Assembly: GCF_021233055.1 (NCBI RefSeq)
Contig: NZ_CP089538.1
Coordinates: 3,550,501-3,614,500 of the forward strand
DNA: 64,000 nt
Origin: Spirosoma oryzicola
GTDB lineage: Bacteria; Bacteroidota; Bacteroidia; Cytophagales; Spirosomataceae
Direction: 5' to 3'
Below, piece after piece: positions 53,362 to 62,449 of this stretch. The first letter of the stretch is position 1; every line of letters starts with the position of its first letter. The position numbers were made by a program, and so were the translations under genes. The notes beneath the pieces are model-generated. The model saw only the letters and a program-made list of their open reading frames with translations. It was not told the origin of the DNA and did not search any database.

Positions 53362-54849
53362 GTGACACAACCCATTGCCTCTGTCGAAGCATCGGCACCC
53401 AACAAGTGGATTATCCTTGGAACGGTCATGTTCGGCACGTTCATGTCTACGCTCGACAGTAGCATCGTGAACATTGCCCTGCCGACCATTCGCCGGGAAC
53501 TCGGAGCGGGTGATCGCGTCGAATGGATCGTCCTGTGTTACCTACTGACAACAACGAGTACGCTGCTGATCATGGGCAAGCTCTCGGACTGGGTTGGACG
53601 GCGGCAACTGTACATCACCGGTTTTAGCGTTTTCGTCGTGGGGTCGCTGTGCTGCGGGTTAGCCTGGAACCTGTGGTCGTTGGTCGGCTTCAGAGTCCTT
53701 CAGGGCTTGGGCGCATCCATGATTTTTGCCATTGGGCCGGCCATTATCAGCGATGCCTTCTCCCCCAAAGAGCGGGGTCAGGCGCTCGGCCTCATGGGTT
53801 CCATTGTGGCTGCGGGCTCCAGTGCAGGTCCTGTAATTGGTGGTTTGCTGTTGAGCAAGTTTGGCTGGTCCAGTATCTTTTTCGTCAATGTCCCCATCGG
53901 CTTAATCGCCATCTGGCGGGCGTGGACCATTTTGCCGGAAAGCCCTAAAGTGACCGGGCAACGCTTCGATCTGGTTGGAGCAGGTCTTTTTCTGGTTGGT
54001 GTCATTACCTTGCTAACAGGTCTGGACTTCGGGCCAGAACCTCGCTACGGCTGGAACGACTCACTTGTGGTCGGATTGCTGTCGGTAGGCGGTGTCTTAC
54101 TAGTGCTCTTTTTTCTCTGGGAAATGCGGGTCAAAGAGCCAATGTTACGGCTTAGTTTGTTCCGCGTCCGGGCGTTTACTTCGGCAATCCTGGCGGCCTT
54201 CTGTGGCTTCATTGCCTCCGGTGCCAACCTATTCGTGATTCCTTTTTTCCTGCAACAATTACTGGGCCTCCCGCCCGGACGAGCGGGGCTGATCCTGCTG
54301 GCAGGTCCGCTGACCCTTAGTCTGGTCGCACCGCTGGGCGGCTATTTATCGAGTAAGATCAGTGCCCGCTGGCTTTCCAGCGCTGGGTTGCTTATTACAG
54401 CCAGCGGTTATTTTGCTTTTTCGTATCTGTCCACTGATTGGGAATGGCAAGATGTGGTCTGGCGAAGTTCGCTGGTGAGTCTGGGATTCGGTTTATTTCA
54501 GTCACCCAATAGCAGCAGCGCCCTCAACTCGGCTCCGCTGGATCAACGAGGCATTGCCAGTAGTATGATTGCCTTTATGCGAAACCTCGGCTTTGTGGTA
54601 GGCATCGCGCTGGCGGCTGCCGTTTGGTACAGCCTACGAAACCGATATGCAGTCAGTAACCACGTATCGCCCGAAGCAACACCGGCGCAGTTACTTGGCA
54701 TGCACTATGTGTATTTAACCATGACCGGGTTAGTGCTGCTAGGAGCCCTTTTTTCGCTAACGCGCGGCAATGCACCAAAGCCATCGCCCGCCGAAACAAC
54801 GGCGTTGTCGACCAGCGGCTTATCAAACCCGGTTAGCCAAGCCGACTGA
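53362..54849 (+). CDS. MFS multidrug exporter, DHA2 (EmrB/QacA-like) family
   Basis: 495 residues from a GTG start; no in-frame ATG precedes the first helix. Fourteen hydrophobic helices. Signature motifs are MSTLDSSIVNIALPTI in helix 1, GKLSDWVGRRQLYITGF (motif A) and SAGPVIGGLLLSKFGW (motif C), with FFVNVPIGLIAI after it. These proton-driven exporters remove drugs and other lipophilic compounds. No repressor gene is adjacent. Substrates cannot be told. Confidence 0.92.
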   Translation: MTQPIASVEASAPNKWIILGTVMFGTFMSTLDSSIVNIALPTIRRELGAGDRVEWIVLCYLLTTTSTLLIMGKLSDWVGRRQLYITGFSVFVVGSLCCGLAWNLWSLVGFRVLQGLGASMIFAIGPAIISDAFSPKERGQALGLMGSIVAAGSSAGPVIGGLLLSKFGWSSIFFVNVPIGLIAIWRAWTILPESPKVTGQRFDLVGAGLFLVGVITLLTGLDFGPEPRYGWNDSLVVGLLSVGGVLLVLFFLWEMRVKEPMLRLSLFRVRAFTSAILAAFCGFIASGANLFVIPFFLQQLLGLPPGRAGLILLAGPLTLSLVAPLGGYLSSKISARWLSSAGLLITASGYFAFSYLSTDWEWQDVVWRSSLVSLGFGLFQSPNSSSALNSAPLDQRGIASSMIAFMRNLGFVVGIALAAAVWYSLRNRYAVSNHVSPEATPAQLLGMHYVYLTMTGLVLLGALFSLTRGNAPKPSPAETTALSTSGLSNPVSQAD

Positions 54850-54897
54850 TGACGACAACTGAATATCAATAGCAACCGTCATCAGTCGAGCTAGCGT

Positions 54898-55308
54898 TTA
54901 TCGTTTCGGTCCAACCGAATCGTAGATAACAACTTTCTCCCACAACGACGCATAGTTGTTTCTGAAGTCGTCGTGAATCGGATGTTTCTGGTAACTTTCT
55001 TCATCGGCAGGGCTGTCGAAAAAGCACAGCCACGAATAGGTATAGTCCCGCTGAATAACCTCACGGTTAGTCTTGGCTGGCGTTCCAATATGAACCATCT
55101 TGATTGTCGGACATTTAGCCAGCTTGTTTAATCCTTCCAGCAACTTCGCTTTGTCGGCCTCACTGCCCGGATTTTTCAGATAAAAGAAAACGTGGTGGGT
55201 AAACAGTTCTTTCGGGGCCATTTCAGCCATGCCCGTTGCGGGAAGTGCAGCCCCTAGCCCGGCGGCAACGCCACTTTTCACAAATGCTCTGCGCGATTGC
55301 TCGTTCAT
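54898..55308 (-). CDS. Dabb-domain protein with twin-arginine signal
   Basis: 136 residues. The N-terminus has SRRAFVKSGVAAGLGAALPA, a Tat-type signal. The mature part is a stress-responsive A/B-barrel (Dabb) domain: LFTHHVFFYLKNPGSEADKA, LEGLNKLAKCPTIKMVHIG, and the end SYQKHPIHDDFRNNYASLWE, KVVIYDSV. Export of a Dabb domain is not unusual in Bacteroidota. Enzyme role unknown. Convergent with the exporter gene. Confidence 0.85.
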   Translation of the reverse strand: MNEQSRRAFVKSGVAAGLGAALPATGMAEMAPKELFTHHVFFYLKNPGSEADKAKLLEGLNKLAKCPTIKMVHIGTPAKTNREVIQRDYTYSWLCFFDSPADEESYQKHPIHDDFRNNYASLWEKVVIYDSVGPKR

Positions 55309-55709
55309 AAACGATTTAGGTTTGTTCAGCGAAGCGGCATTTACCCGCTTACAAAAGCAAAAATGAACAACAGTTAGCCGCTTTGCAACTTCAAGTGTAC
55401 ACTAATAAGGGAAATCCCTTACAGATTTTTCATTCTACGCGTTATTCCTGCAAATTTCACCAAGCTGAAACAGAGTCACACGTTGGATAAAGCCCACTAA
55501 ATATATAGGCTCCGTTTTCAATTGTACGCTGATCTGTGTTTATATGCTTGACTTTTGACAGACAGGAATGGTTACAAATCAGTTAAAAGATGAAGATGTT
55601 AGCCTTATGGTGGTGGTGTCGGCGGGCCGCCCGCCGACACCACCACCATAAGTGAGCTACGGCTACTTGTTTCGGACTGGTCAAAGAGCCAAAACTTCAG
55701 ATTACTATT
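55309..55709. other. Intergenic region with GC-rich palindrome
   Basis: About 400 bases between two minus-strand genes. It contains the palindrome described at 55605-55651 and an otherwise AT-rich stretch. No gene seen. Confidence 0.4.
55605..55651. repeat. Perfect 22-bp inverted repeat with a GGTGGTGGTG core
   Basis: Left arm 55605-55626 (begins TTATGGTGGTGGTGTC, ends GGCGGG), 3-base centre CCG, right arm 55630-55651 the exact complement. It is far more GC-rich than the flanks. Its place 59 bases after the stop of the oxidoreductase gene fits a terminator, but there is no T-run. It may be a mobile repetitive palindrome. Confidence 0.75.
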
Positions 55710-56648
55710 TCAGGGAACCAGAACAGCTATTTTACCCCGCGTTTTTCCGCTTTCAATCTGTATGTGCGCTTGCCTCATCTCGTCAAAATCAAAGGTCTGC
55801 GAAATGTGGGATTTGATTTTACCCTGCTCAAGAAGGTTTGCCAGTTGGTTCATATCCTCGCCGTTTGACTGCACGCGTATCGGATAGCCAATCATTCCTT
55901 TAGCCTCCGCTTTTTCTATCACCGCTTCGTTCTTCCCCGACGGAATACTAATAATCGTCGCCCCCGGTTTCATCACGTCGAGCGAATGGTCGATGTTTTC
56001 GTCCCCGATTGTATCCAGTACGAAGTCAATAGCCTGGGTGGCTTCTTTTATCGTTTGCGTCTTGTAATCAATATGTTCGTCGGCTCCGAGCGATAAAACA
56101 AAGTCTTTGCTGGCTGCCGACGAGGTTCCAATTACGTAAGCGCCTAACTCTTTGGCGATTTGTACCGCAAAGTGCCCTACCCCACCCGCAGCGGCATGAA
56201 TGAGCACCCGTTGACCGGCCTGCACGTTAGCGTGTGAAACAACAGCCTGAAAAGCCGTCAGAGCAGCCAACGAAGCAGCCGCTGCTTCAGCATGGGAGAT
56301 TGATCCAGGCTTCAGAGCCAGATGACTCGCCGGCGCAGCTACATACTGAGCGTACGCTTTGCCGAATCCCGGAAAGTTGACCATACCAAACACATCATCG
56401 CCCGCTTTGAACAACGGTGATTTCGACTCCACAACGATACCTGAAACATCCCAACCCAGGATAATTGGATTTTGATCGTTGAACAGGCTGGACACTCCTT
56501 TCCCGGAGCGCGTTTTTACATCTATGAGGTTGACGCTGATGGCCTTGACCTGGATCAGAACTTCATTGTCGGAAACAGCGGGCGTATTCACATCGGTAAC
56601 GACAAGATTGTCAACACTACCGAAATCAGTTAAAATAATCGCTTTCAT
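55710..56648 (-). CDS. NADP-dependent medium-chain oxidoreductase (quinone oxidoreductase type)
   Basis: 312 residues. GroES-like N-terminal half with ILGWDVSGIVVESKSPLFKA and GDDVFGMVNFPGFGKAYAQY, then a Rossmann NADPH fold with RVLIHAAAGGVGHFAVQIAK and ELGAYVIGTSSAAS. The zinc ligands of alcohol dehydrogenases are missing, so it belongs to the zinc-independent quinone reductase branch. A candidate -7 box TACTTTTG lies about 30 bases before its start. It may be functionally linked with the aldo/keto reductase upstream on the same strand, separated by a terminator. Confidence 0.9.
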   Translation of the reverse strand: MKAIILTDFGSVDNLVVTDVNTPAVSDNEVLIQVKAISVNLIDVKTRSGKGVSSLFNDQNPIILGWDVSGIVVESKSPLFKAGDDVFGMVNFPGFGKAYAQYVAAPASHLALKPGSISHAEAAAASLAALTAFQAVVSHANVQAGQRVLIHAAAGGVGHFAVQIAKELGAYVIGTSSAASKDFVLSLGADEHIDYKTQTIKEATQAIDFVLDTIGDENIDHSLDVMKPGATIISIPSGKNEAVIEKAEAKGMIGYPIRVQSNGEDMNQLANLLEQGKIKSHISQTFDFDEMRQAHIQIESGKTRGKIAVLVP

Positions 56649-56774
56649 GCGTAAGTCTGTTTGATTGGCACAAAAGTATACGCTGGCTTTCCCGTCGCTC
56701 TGTACATTTCTTCGCTATTTCGGTAGAACCAGACTACTGACAGGAAATTTAGCGCGACAAATGGCCTTTATGGA

Positions 56775-56801
56775 AAAGGACGCCTTTGTTGAGCGTCCTT
56801 T
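56775..56801 (-). terminator. Terminator of the aldo/keto reductase gene
   Basis: Stem AAAGGACGC/GCGTCCTTT with a 9-base loop just after the stop on the minus strand, followed by TT. Confidence 0.7.
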
Positions 56802-56805
56802 CTCG

Positions 56806-57792
56806 TTAACTTCGATCCACCAGCTTGTAGTTATTCGCGTTGTAGCGATCTCCGGTGTCCGGATATTTGTGCAACAGGTCTTCAATAGCCTGTACTTGCT
56901 GGTCTGACAGCTGGACATCGACACTCCCCGCATTCTCTTCTAAATACTTCCGCTTTTTGGTGCCGGGGATAGGGATAATGTTATCACCCTGATGCAGCAC
57001 CCAGGCGAGCGCCAGTTGAGCGGGCGTGCAGCCGATACGCTGGGCAATATCCGCAAAGCCAGCGGCTAAATGCTGGTTATTGTCGGCATGTTCAGCCTGA
57101 TACCGGGGTAGTGTTTTCCGGAAATCTCCTTCTTTCAACTCGGATACGTTCAGTGTGTTGGTCACCAGTCCCCTGGCCAGTGGGCTGAATGGTACGAACG
57201 AAATGTTCAGCTCTTTGGTAAGGGGTAAAATGGCTGACTCCACATCGCGGGTCAACAGGGAGTATTCGCTTTGTAACGCCGAAATCGGATGGACAGCATG
57301 GGCTTTTCGAATCGAATTGGCCGACGCTTCTGACAAGCCCAGGTATTTGACTTTGCCTTCTTTCACCAGATCAGCCATCGCCCCGACGGTTTCTTCAATC
57401 GGCACGTTTGGATCGACGCGGTGAGCATAGTACAAATCAATAACATCGATCTGTAACCGTTTCAGGCTCGCTTCAACCGCTTTTTTGAGGTAAGCGGGCG
57501 ATCCATCGAAAGCCGATAAATTGCCATCCGTCTGAGGAACAAACCCAAATTTCGTCGCAATAAAAATCTTATCCCGGTTCGACTTCAACACCTGCGAAAT
57601 CAACGATTCATTTTTGCCGCTTCCGTAAATATCGGCCGTATCCCAGAAGTTAATGCCCAGTTCAATGGCTCTGTGAAGCGTTGCTATCGACTCATCGTCA
57701 TCGGGCTGACCGTACGCATGGCTCATCCCCATGCATCCCAGTCCAATGGCCGACAACTGCACATCTGTATTACCTAATAATCTGTATTTCAT
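56806..57792 (-). CDS. Aldo/keto reductase
   Basis: 328 residues. TIM-barrel AKR pattern: [36 protein letters not shown] with the catalytic Asp and Tyr, [10 protein letters not shown] with the Lys, and the motif [20 protein letters not shown] with the His. It resembles the AKR11/13 type NADPH-dependent reductases. A palindrome 18 bases before the ATG may be an operator. Substrate unknown. Confidence 0.92.
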   Translation of the reverse strand: MKYRLLGNTDVQLSAIGLGCMGMSHAYGQPDDDESIATLHRAIELGINFWDTADIYGSGKNESLISQVLKSNRDKIFIATKFGFVPQTDGNLSAFDGSPAYLKKAVEASLKRLQIDVIDLYYAHRVDPNVPIEETVGAMADLVKEGKVKYLGLSEASANSIRKAHAVHPISALQSEYSLLTRDVESAILPLTKELNISFVPFSPLARGLVTNTLNVSELKEGDFRKTLPRYQAEHADNNQHLAAGFADIAQRIGCTPAQLALAWVLHQGDNIIPIPGTKKRKYLEENAGSVDVQLSDQQVQAIEDLLHKYPDTGDRYNANNYKLVDRS

Positions 57793-57809
57793 AAGCTTGT
57801 TTCTGTTTG

Positions 57810-57827
57810 AATGTTCTCACGAACATT
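57810..57827 (-). promoter_or_regulatory. Candidate operator palindrome before the aldo/keto reductase
   Basis: AATGTTC-TCAC-GAACATT, a perfect 7-bp inverted repeat with 4-base spacer, centred 26 bases upstream of the ATG. The size and symmetry fit a dimeric repressor site, but no regulator is adjacent. Could also fold as a small mRNA hairpin. Confidence 0.45.
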
Positions 57828-58067
57828 CCGTCCACAATCCGTTCACCTGCCTGGATTGAAGAAGGCTTAACCTTTGTAAGATGCCCGTTGTTCAAGATCA
57901 GGGAGTCAGATAACGTCTATATTAATACCTTACCTCTGACTTTATCCAGCCGTCGAAAAACAACGCAAACCACGAAGGCTCACAGCCTGGATACGCCATC
58001 GTCCTGATAACGAAAGCAAAATTCAACGCTGGCCGTTATATTTGCCCAACCACAACGTTTGCGTTTA

Positions 58068-58811
58068 ATGAAAAACCTTATTTTCCTGCTTCTTTTCTGG
58101 CCCGCTTGCGCACAGTCCCAGGCCCTGCGTGTGGCGGTGGCGGCCAACGCGCAGTTTGTTATGGAACAGTTGCGAACCGCTTTTCAGAAGCAAACCAGCG
58201 TCACCGTGGAATCGATTGTCAGTTCCTCGGGTAAACTTACCACGCAGATTCAGCAGGGCGCTCCCTACGACGTATTTCTGTCTGCCGATATGGATTACCC
58301 GCAGGCCCTTTATAAACAAGGCTTGACCCAGGCTGCGCCCGCTATTTATGCCTACGGTACGCTTGTGCTCTGGACGGTGGGCGATTTGCCCTTGTCTAAA
58401 GACCTTACGGTGCTGAAAAATCCGGCGGTGCGCCATATCGCCATAGCGAATCCGGCAAAAGCACCGTATGGCGAAGCCGCCGAAAGCGTATTGAAACACG
58501 CCCAGTTGACGGATCAGGTAAAGGCCAAAATCGTCTATGGCGAAAGCATTGCGCAGGTAAATCAATATGTCCTATCCGGTTCGGCAGAAATGGGTTTTAC
58601 GGCAAAATCGGTTGTCCTTGACCCTAGCCTGCAACAGAAAGGGCACTGGATCGAACTCTCCACGGACCACTATTCGCCCATTGCTCAGGGCGTTGTGGTA
58701 CTCAAACGAACAACACAGGGCAAGGCCGCCGGGCAGTTTGTTCAGTTTTTACGGAGCCAGACCGCCCGGCGCATTTTACAACAGTTTGGTTACCGATTGC
58801 CCAAGAATTAA
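58068..58811 (+). CDS. modA: Molybdate ABC transporter substrate-binding protein
   Basis: 247 residues from ATG 58068 (a TTG 9 bases upstream is rejected). Signal peptide MKNLIFLLLFWPACAQSQA. The ModA pattern is clear: LRVAVAANAQFVMEQLRTAF, SIVSSSGKLTTQIQQGAPYD and VFLSADMDYPQALYKQGL, then HIAIANPAKAPYGEAAESVL and YGESIAQVNQYVLSGSAEMG. Binds molybdate in the periplasm for ModB. A TATATTTG sequence 24 bases upstream of the ATG fits a -7 box. First gene of modABC. Confidence 0.93.
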   Translation: MKNLIFLLLFWPACAQSQALRVAVAANAQFVMEQLRTAFQKQTSVTVESIVSSSGKLTTQIQQGAPYDVFLSADMDYPQALYKQGLTQAAPAIYAYGTLVLWTVGDLPLSKDLTVLKNPAVRHIAIANPAKAPYGEAAESVLKHAQLTDQVKAKIVYGESIAQVNQYVLSGSAEMGFTAKSVVLDPSLQQKGHWIELSTDHYSPIAQGVVVLKRTTQGKAAGQFVQFLRSQTARRILQQFGYRLPKN

Positions 58812-58824
58812 AAAGACGTAGCTC

Positions 58825-59490
58825 ATGCCCATTGACTGGGACCCTATCTGGCTCACGTTACGACTTGCCAGTATCACCACCTTTATCCTGCTGCTCATCG
58901 GTGTCCCGCTGGCCGGGTGGCTGGCGCTTAGCCGGTTTCGATTGAAACCGTTGGTCGAAACCGTTATCAGTCTGCCGCTGGTACTTCCCCCTTCGGTTGT
59001 CGGCTTTTACTTGCTGCTGGCTTTTAGTCCGAACAGTTGGCTGGGGGCCTGGTTGCTTCGTACGCTCAATCTTCAACTAGTCTTTTCGTTCGAGGGGCTG
59101 GTCCTGGCGTCGCTATTGTACAGTTTGCCGTTTATGGTTCATCCCATTCAGGCGGGCCTCGAAAATTTGCCCATTTCCTGGCGCGAAGCGGCCTACACGC
59201 TGGGTCAGTCTCCCGTTCGAACGTTATGGCACGTCTTGTTGCCCAATTGCAAACCGGCTCTGCTGACGGGCATTGTGCTGTCGTTTGCCCATACGATTGG
59301 TGAGTTTGGATTAGTCCTTATGATTGGCGGAAACCTGCCAGGACAAACCCGCGTAGCCTCCATCGCCATTTACGACGAAGTGGAACTGTTGCATTTTGAA
59401 TCAGCGCACGTCTACGCAGCGCTGCTGTTGGGCCTCTCGTTTCTGATTTTATTGCTGGTGTACGCGATTAACAAACGGGTAACGATATGA
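58825..59490 (+). CDS. modB: Molybdate ABC transporter permease
   Basis: 221 residues, five or six membrane helices. Typical ModB blocks are PLVLPPSVVGFYLLLAF, EAAYTLGQSPVRTLWHVLLP (the EAA loop that contacts ModC) and LSFAHTIGEFGLVLMIGGNL. Starts 14 bases after modA and overlaps modC by 4 bases (ATGA). Completes the channel. Confidence 0.95.
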   Translation: MPIDWDPIWLTLRLASITTFILLLIGVPLAGWLALSRFRLKPLVETVISLPLVLPPSVVGFYLLLAFSPNSWLGAWLLRTLNLQLVFSFEGLVLASLLYSLPFMVHPIQAGLENLPISWREAAYTLGQSPVRTLWHVLLPNCKPALLTGIVLSFAHTIGEFGLVLMIGGNLPGQTRVASIAIYDEVELLHFESAHVYAALLLGLSFLILLLVYAINKRVTI

Positions 59491-60308
59491 TTACGCTGGA
59501 TGTCTGTATGCCGCGCCTATTTGCCGAAGGCGTTACCGAGCTTGATGTGCAATTCGACCTGACGGTGGGTAGCCTGACGGCGCTCGTAGGCCCTTCGGGT
59601 TCCGGGAAGACGACCTTACTGCGCCTGCTGGCCGGATTGGAAAAACCAAGCCGTGGCTGCATTGAGATCAACGGCGTACGCTGGCTCGATACCGCCCGGC
59701 GCATCAATTTGCCGCCCCAACAGCGGTCAATAGGCTATGTTTTTCAGGATACGGCCTTGTTTCCGAATATGACCGTACGCGAGAACATCCAGTTTGCCGC
59801 GCCCGCTGGTCATCCTGAATTGGTCGATCAACTGATCCAGGAAACGGGACTCGCTACGTTTATCGGCCAGAAACCATCGGCCTTGTCGGGTGGGCAACGA
59901 CAGCGGGTGGCGTTGGCTCGCGCGTTGGTACGTCGGCCAACAGTACTGTTGCTGGATGAACCTTTTGCGGCTCTCGATCCGGACTCTGGCGGGCAGCTCC
60001 GTCAGCTGCTTTTAAAACTGCATCAATCCTGGGGTACGACGACTTTGTTGGTTAGCCACCACGAAACCGATGTTCAGGTACTAGCCGACCGGGTTATTCG
60101 GCTGGCGCAGGGACGTATTCAAAGCGACCGAGTCAATGAGAGAACAGATGTTAGCATTACAGCAGCGTCCGAACCAATCCGGCACATTTACTTCGATGAA
60201 ACCAGTCAGGAGTGGGTTGTTCAGACCGACACGCTGCTGCTACGATCCACCAATTCGGCTTGGGGGAAGCTACAGGTGAATGACTCCATTCGGATCGCAA
60301 CCTCCTAA
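59487..60308 (+). CDS. modC: Molybdate ABC transporter ATP-binding protein
   Basis: 273 residues. Walker A GPSGSGKTT (35-43), Q-loop FQD (86-88), signature LSGGQ (133-137), Walker B LLLDEP (154-159) and the H-loop SHHETD. The C-terminal 60 residues (RHIYFDETSQEWVVQTDTLL) are much shorter than the full TOBE/MOP domain of typical ModC, so molybdate sensing in the ATPase may be reduced. Overlaps modB. Confidence 0.92.
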   Translation: MITLDVCMPRLFAEGVTELDVQFDLTVGSLTALVGPSGSGKTTLLRLLAGLEKPSRGCIEINGVRWLDTARRINLPPQQRSIGYVFQDTALFPNMTVRENIQFAAPAGHPELVDQLIQETGLATFIGQKPSALSGGQRQRVALARALVRRPTVLLLDEPFAALDPDSGGQLRQLLLKLHQSWGTTTLLVSHHETDVQVLADRVIRLAQGRIQSDRVNERTDVSITAASEPIRHIYFDETSQEWVVQTDTLLLRSTNSAWGKLQVNDSIRIATS

Positions 60309-60345
60309 AGGTATGTAATCGGTAGTATGGCTCGTGTCGGTTATT

Positions 60346-60768
60346 TTATTCACGCGCCATCGCAATGACAACCGCACCGATAGCCATCAGTGCAGCCCCG
60401 GCAATAACCTGCCAGTTCACTTTTTCTTTGAGGAAAACAACGGCCAGTATAATTGAAAAAACCAACGACACTTTGTCCAGCGACGCCACACGGGACGCGT
60501 CACCTATTTTGAGCGCCCGAAACGACAGCAGCGAAGAAACGCACGTGACGATGCCCGCCAGAATCAAATAAATCCAGACGCGTCGCTCGATACGTGCCAC
60601 ATCAGACAGCGTTCCCTGACTGATGACAACGCCCCAGGATACAATCAAAATAAGAACCGATTGAATGGCAAACGCCAGACTAGAATCGACGTTTTTAATA
60701 CCGGCCTTCGACAGTGTTACCACGATAGCCGTTGCCACCGCGGCCAAAAGCGAAAAAAGAATCCACAT
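60346..60768 (-). CDS. EamA-type small membrane transporter
   Basis: 140 residues with five hydrophobic helices: the single-EamA-domain form, half the size of the usual ten-helix DMT transporters. SSLLSFRALKIGDASRVASL, DKVSLVFSIILAVVFLKEKV and the final AGAALMAIGAVVIAMARE are typical. Such short members probably act as dimers. Convergent with modC. Substrate unknown. Confidence 0.85.
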   Translation of the reverse strand: MWILFSLLAAVATAIVVTLSKAGIKNVDSSLAFAIQSVLILIVSWGVVISQGTLSDVARIERRVWIYLILAGIVTCVSSLLSFRALKIGDASRVASLDKVSLVFSIILAVVFLKEKVNWQVIAGAALMAIGAVVIAMARE

Positions 60769-61072
60769 GAGTTAAGGAATAGCGAAGCGTTTATTAATCA
60801 ACTAACTGTCTCATTTAAAGGTTACAGTTCCCTGTTATTTAGCTATGCGCATTGCAGCAGGCTACTATGCCCGGACGCTCGATCAACCACCCGGAAACGG
60901 CAATCTACCAAGTGCAGCTCTGACCACCGGGAAGAGACTGAAACGCTCGCTTAATGTTATGCAAATGTTAACAACGCTAGTTATAAATTACTAAATCGTT
61001 ATGATTGACCTGAGTCAAATTATAATCTCTTAACACAGACTATTTTTACAGCGTTGTAATAAACCTGCACTT
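60769..61072. other. Intergenic region between divergent genes
   Basis: About 300 bases, AT-rich at 60950-61050. Contains promoters for the EamA gene and the DUF2490 gene; no other feature seen. Confidence 0.35.
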
Positions 61073-61861
61073 GTGAACCGCTTTCGATTCGCTTTCCTTC
61101 TGACAGCCAGCCTGTTTTCGTATACTTTCAACTGCACCTTTGCCCAAACCGCATTAACACCCGCAACCCCCTGGGGATCATGGCTTATTGGTACCGTTCA
61201 GCTGCCGGGCAATGAAAAAAAATGGGGTGGTTTTGCCGAAATACAGACCCGAAGCAACGCAGTGATGCAACAGTTTTTTTATTACGAGTTGAAGGGTGGT
61301 ATCAGTTACGACCTCGACCGTAATTTTACCCTGATGCTAGCGGGTGGTCAGTATGGTACCTACGATTTCAAGGATCTGTCTACCGGACCGCTCAATACCG
61401 AAAAGCGGCTATGGCAACAGCTCATTATTAACCAGTATTTGTCGCGAATAAAATTTGAACATCGGTACCGCATTGAGCAGCGTTGGTTTACGTATAGAGA
61501 AGGTAGTCAGATGTTTCGAAACCGCATTCGTTATCGATTGAATGCGTTCGTTCCCCTAAACAAACGAACCATCACCGAGAAGACGATCTTTCTATCACTG
61601 TACGACGAAGTGTTTCTTAACCCCGTTGGCCCAACCTTCGAACGCAACCGTCTATACGCGGGCGTTGGCTATCAGCTTACGAAAAACTGGATTATCCAGA
61701 CGGGCTGGGTGAATCAGACCAATTACAGCCCCGCTACATTTGAGCAGGGCGTATTTACTCCCCAAGCGGCTTCTGGTAAAAACAACCTGGTTATCGGGTT
61801 AACTTACCGTATTTCCCGCCGTAGCGGCCACGCAGAAAAGCTCCCCTCGCAACCTGACTGA
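61073..61861 (+). CDS. DUF2490 family secreted protein
   Basis: 262 residues from a GTG start (no nearer ATG). Signal peptide FRFAFLLTASLFSYTFNCTF. The DUF2490 pattern is present: WGSWLIGTVQLPGNEKKWGG, FFYYELKGGISYDLDRNFTL, FEHRYRIEQRWFTY and RNRIRYRLNAFVPL, YDEVFLNP and the end NLVIGLTYRISRR. These are predicted outer-membrane barrels of unknown function. Monocistronic. Confidence 0.85.
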   Translation: MNRFRFAFLLTASLFSYTFNCTFAQTALTPATPWGSWLIGTVQLPGNEKKWGGFAEIQTRSNAVMQQFFYYELKGGISYDLDRNFTLMLAGGQYGTYDFKDLSTGPLNTEKRLWQQLIINQYLSRIKFEHRYRIEQRWFTYREGSQMFRNRIRYRLNAFVPLNKRTITEKTIFLSLYDEVFLNPVGPTFERNRLYAGVGYQLTKNWIIQTGWVNQTNYSPATFEQGVFTPQAASGKNNLVIGLTYRISRRSGHAEKLPSQPD

Positions 61862-62449
61862 TTACCGTACAGTAAGGTATTCGTAAAAAAGCCCCCTGTC
61901 CCATTCTACCGTTTGGGTTATTAGCTAATGGGTTTTAGTTTTGCTATATACTATGAGAAAAGGTGTCTTCTCTGAACAGGGCAGCACTGGAATGACGGTG
62001 CCTGTATTCTACACCCTATTCTGTAGTTACAGGATTTATGATTTCTTCTTTTTCCGATTTCGTTTCCTATCCCCACTCTGCGCTCATCACTAAGCGCACA
62101 TTTCCCCGTTCCGTTGTACGGCGACTATTCCAGAGCCTGCCAGGTACACCAGTGAAATTTATTTATTCTTTTTTTCGAGTGTGGTTAAACGGTAGAACAG
62201 ATTATTGTGTCCATCAATCTGAGATTGTCTCGCAGGCGTCTGTATTTATCCTTTGTTTATACCAGCATTTGCATTCACGACGTTCAATCGAAGCAGGCCT
62301 AAAACAACGACCTACGTGGTGCGTCGTTTTGAGGCAGCGTCGCCTGCGGGAAGCGCTCGCAGATCCTGCTCCCGTTCATATGCTACCTTATAAACTGTGA
62401 TACTAACCTCTAACCATATTACTATCCAGTCTGTACTTTTACAAAGTTT
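61862..62449. other. Intergenic region before the SGNH esterase gene
   Basis: About 590 bases. A 120-aa frame at 62038-62400 has no protein-like composition or motif and is not called. Part of the region near 62300-62380 is GC-rich. No RNA gene recognised. Confidence 0.4.

Noticed and set aside
62038..62400. 120-aa ORF upstream of the SGNH esterase gene
   Set aside because: No motif, signal or protein-like composition; likely chance.
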